A stretch of 64,000 nucleotides of DNA, from the NCBI RefSeq assembly GCF_004153685.1, contig NZ_SDQD01000002.1, positions 930,001 through 994,000 of the forward strand, written 5' to 3'. Position 1 is the first letter of the stretch. Each line of letters starts with the position of its first letter. Positions 63,329-64,000 of this stretch are shown here, piece by piece. The translations under genes were made by a program, and so were the position numbers. The stretch comes from Pollutimonas harenae (GTDB taxonomy: Bacteria; Pseudomonadota; Gammaproteobacteria; Burkholderiales; Burkholderiaceae_B). The notes under the pieces were generated by a model. That model searched no databases. It was not told the DNA's origin and worked only from the letters and a program-made list of their open reading frames with translations.

Positions 63329-63392
63329 GGTAATTTTGGCTCGATCGCATGTGCGTTAACAAACAACGTGCATGCAAGCTAACAAACAACAC

Positions 63393-63424
63393 GAACGGGC
63401 TGGCCTGATGAAGCCAGCCCGTTC
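63393..63424 (+). terminator. Terminator of the TRAP operon
   Basis: GAACGGGCTGGC (63393-63404) and its exact complement (63413-63424) form a 12-bp stem with an 8-nt loop. The T run after it is short (TTGCGTT), so it may be less efficient. Confidence 0.65.
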
Positions 63425-63489
63425 TTGCGTTAAACGTGCTCGGAATTTCGGGTTCTCAGCGTCTATCATACGGTCAGTGTCTATACCAC

Positions 63490-63712
63490 GGTCTGTCTGG
63501 TTGACAGGGGCTGCGGGCTAGTCGTATGCGGTTCTGGCCCTTGGCCAGAACTACCCGGGTTTAAGTTGCAGCCAGGGCGGCTTCGGAACTCGTGCGCTCG
63601 GCCCTGCGGCCCGAAAGCGCGCCCTCGAACAGCCGAAGCCTTGCATCCCTGGCTGTAACTCAAACCCGGCGCATCCGAGAACCGCCCTCCACCCCTGTCA
63701 ACCAGACAGACC
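63490..63712. repeat. Long imperfect palindrome with 21-bp terminal inverted repeats
   Basis: The outer arms (63490-63510 and 63692-63712, beginning GGTCTGTCTGGTTGACAG) are exact complements. Further inside, GCGGTTCT/AGAACCGC (63528-63535, 63678-63685), a 23-bp pair with two mismatches (63555-63577, 63647-63669) and GGCTTCGG/CCGAAGCC (63579-63586, 63633-63640) continue the pairing. A private hairpin sits at 63531-63551. It codes for nothing and could be a MITE-like or REP-like element. ATACCA occurs near both ends (63483, 63716) but does not abut the arms. Confidence 0.75.
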
Positions 63713-63883
63713 TGCATACCATGTGATGAACACTTAGCCAGCCATGGTCGGCCGCTTTTCCAGATCCTTATGACCCTTGGCCTTTGGCCTGTGACCCTTG
63801 ACCCTACTCAAGCATCGTCCCAAACTGACGCACTACGAGGCCTGGCGGGTGTTTGCGGGGTGGGAGAGCGACTTCGGGCCTCG

Positions 63884-64000
63884 CTGCGGCTGACCCGCCT
63901 GGCGAGGAGGCCAAGGAGCAGGTGTTTGAGCGACGGCTTTCGGGCCACCGGCCCGACGGCGCGAGTTCTGCGACTGCCTCGCCAGACGGGTCAGCCGCAG
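63884..64000. repeat. Second long imperfect palindrome at the right edge
   Basis: CTGCGGCTGACCCG plus ten more bases (63884-63907) pairs with 63977-64000 with one mismatch. The middle has a CGGGCC-ACC-GGCCCG hairpin (about 63940-63954). The right arm ends exactly at the window edge, so the element may be longer. Confidence 0.65.

Larger units (their letters stand above)
63329..64000. other. Non-coding region with terminator and long palindromic repeats
   Basis: 672 bp after dctM hold no convincing gene. In order: a terminator (63393-63424), an imperfect palindrome of about 220 bp (63490-63712), a GACCCTTGG-rich stretch (63771-63803), and a second imperfect palindrome that reaches the right edge (63884-64000). 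A short frame before it reads RPKLTHYEAWRVFAGWESDF (from about 63813) and stops at TGA; it may be a gene remnant. Confidence 0.6.

Noticed and set aside
63481-63717. Leftward 78-codon ORF at the right edge
   Set aside because: It lies wholly inside the long palindrome, has no ribosome-binding site and no protein-like motif.
63483-63721. ATACCA direct repeats as a target-site duplication
   Set aside because: They do not touch the inverted repeats (one and three bases off) and six bases can recur by chance.

Overview
The window looks like a chromosomal segment from a moderately GC-rich betaproteobacterium, most likely of the Alcaligenaceae (Bordetella/Pusillimonas relatives). The grounds are two Bug-type (TctC) periplasmic receptors without membrane partners, a LolD/LolC-E pair, and many ABC and TRAP uptake systems beside core guaA, guaB, purL, recJ and comEC. 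The family assignment is inference; there is no rRNA gene to confirm it. I saw no tRNA, rRNA, CRISPR array, prophage or recognisable insertion sequence.

Layout. 1-4366: 3' part of a catechol siderophore operon (NRPS thioesterase end, YncE-like propeller, isochorismatase, EntA, IroE-like esterase). 4408-7525: a GntR/FCD regulator divergent from a carboxymuconolactone decarboxylase-like protein, a beta-hydroxyacid dehydrogenase and a Bug receptor. 7599-11003: small unlinked genes (DUF3597, I78 lipoprotein, HAD, methyltransferase, FMN reductase). 11033-21154: purine genes purC, guaA, guaB and purL, with an MFS/hydrolase pair between guaA and guaB. 21268-23797: greB, a PHP phosphoesterase and a hydrolase. 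23871-28932: a four-gene branched-chain 2-oxoacid dehydrogenase operon. 29190-31682: comEC. 31696-35114: MarR regulator divergent from an FAD monooxygenase, DUF3237 and a second Bug receptor. 35164-40660: tatD, lolD, lolC/E, a conserved hypothetical gene and recJ. 40697-45121: transporters and small regulators, including a SnoaL-VOC fusion divergent from an HxlR-SCP2 regulator. 45226-49656: a serine acetyltransferase convergent with a sulfonate/nitrate-type ABC operon that has two binding proteins. 49841-55890: AhpD-like and hemerythrin proteins and a Rad50/Mre11-like pair (YhaN/YhaO). 55994-63328: a polyamine-type ABC operon and a DctPQM TRAP operon. 63329-64000: non-coding DNA with a terminator and two long imperfect palindromes.

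How the parts fit. The first operon should make a 2,3-dihydroxybenzoate siderophore and hydrolyse it. Two separate modules share one plan: a divergent regulator, a visible operator, one or two catabolic enzymes and an orphan Bug receptor. This suggests two substrate-specific uptake and degradation cassettes. The most unusual items are a short-class purC with codon use unlike its neighbours, an isochorismatase without its carrier domain, precise inverted-repeat operators for three regulators, a possible ATT start codon, and the long palindromic repeats at the right edge.
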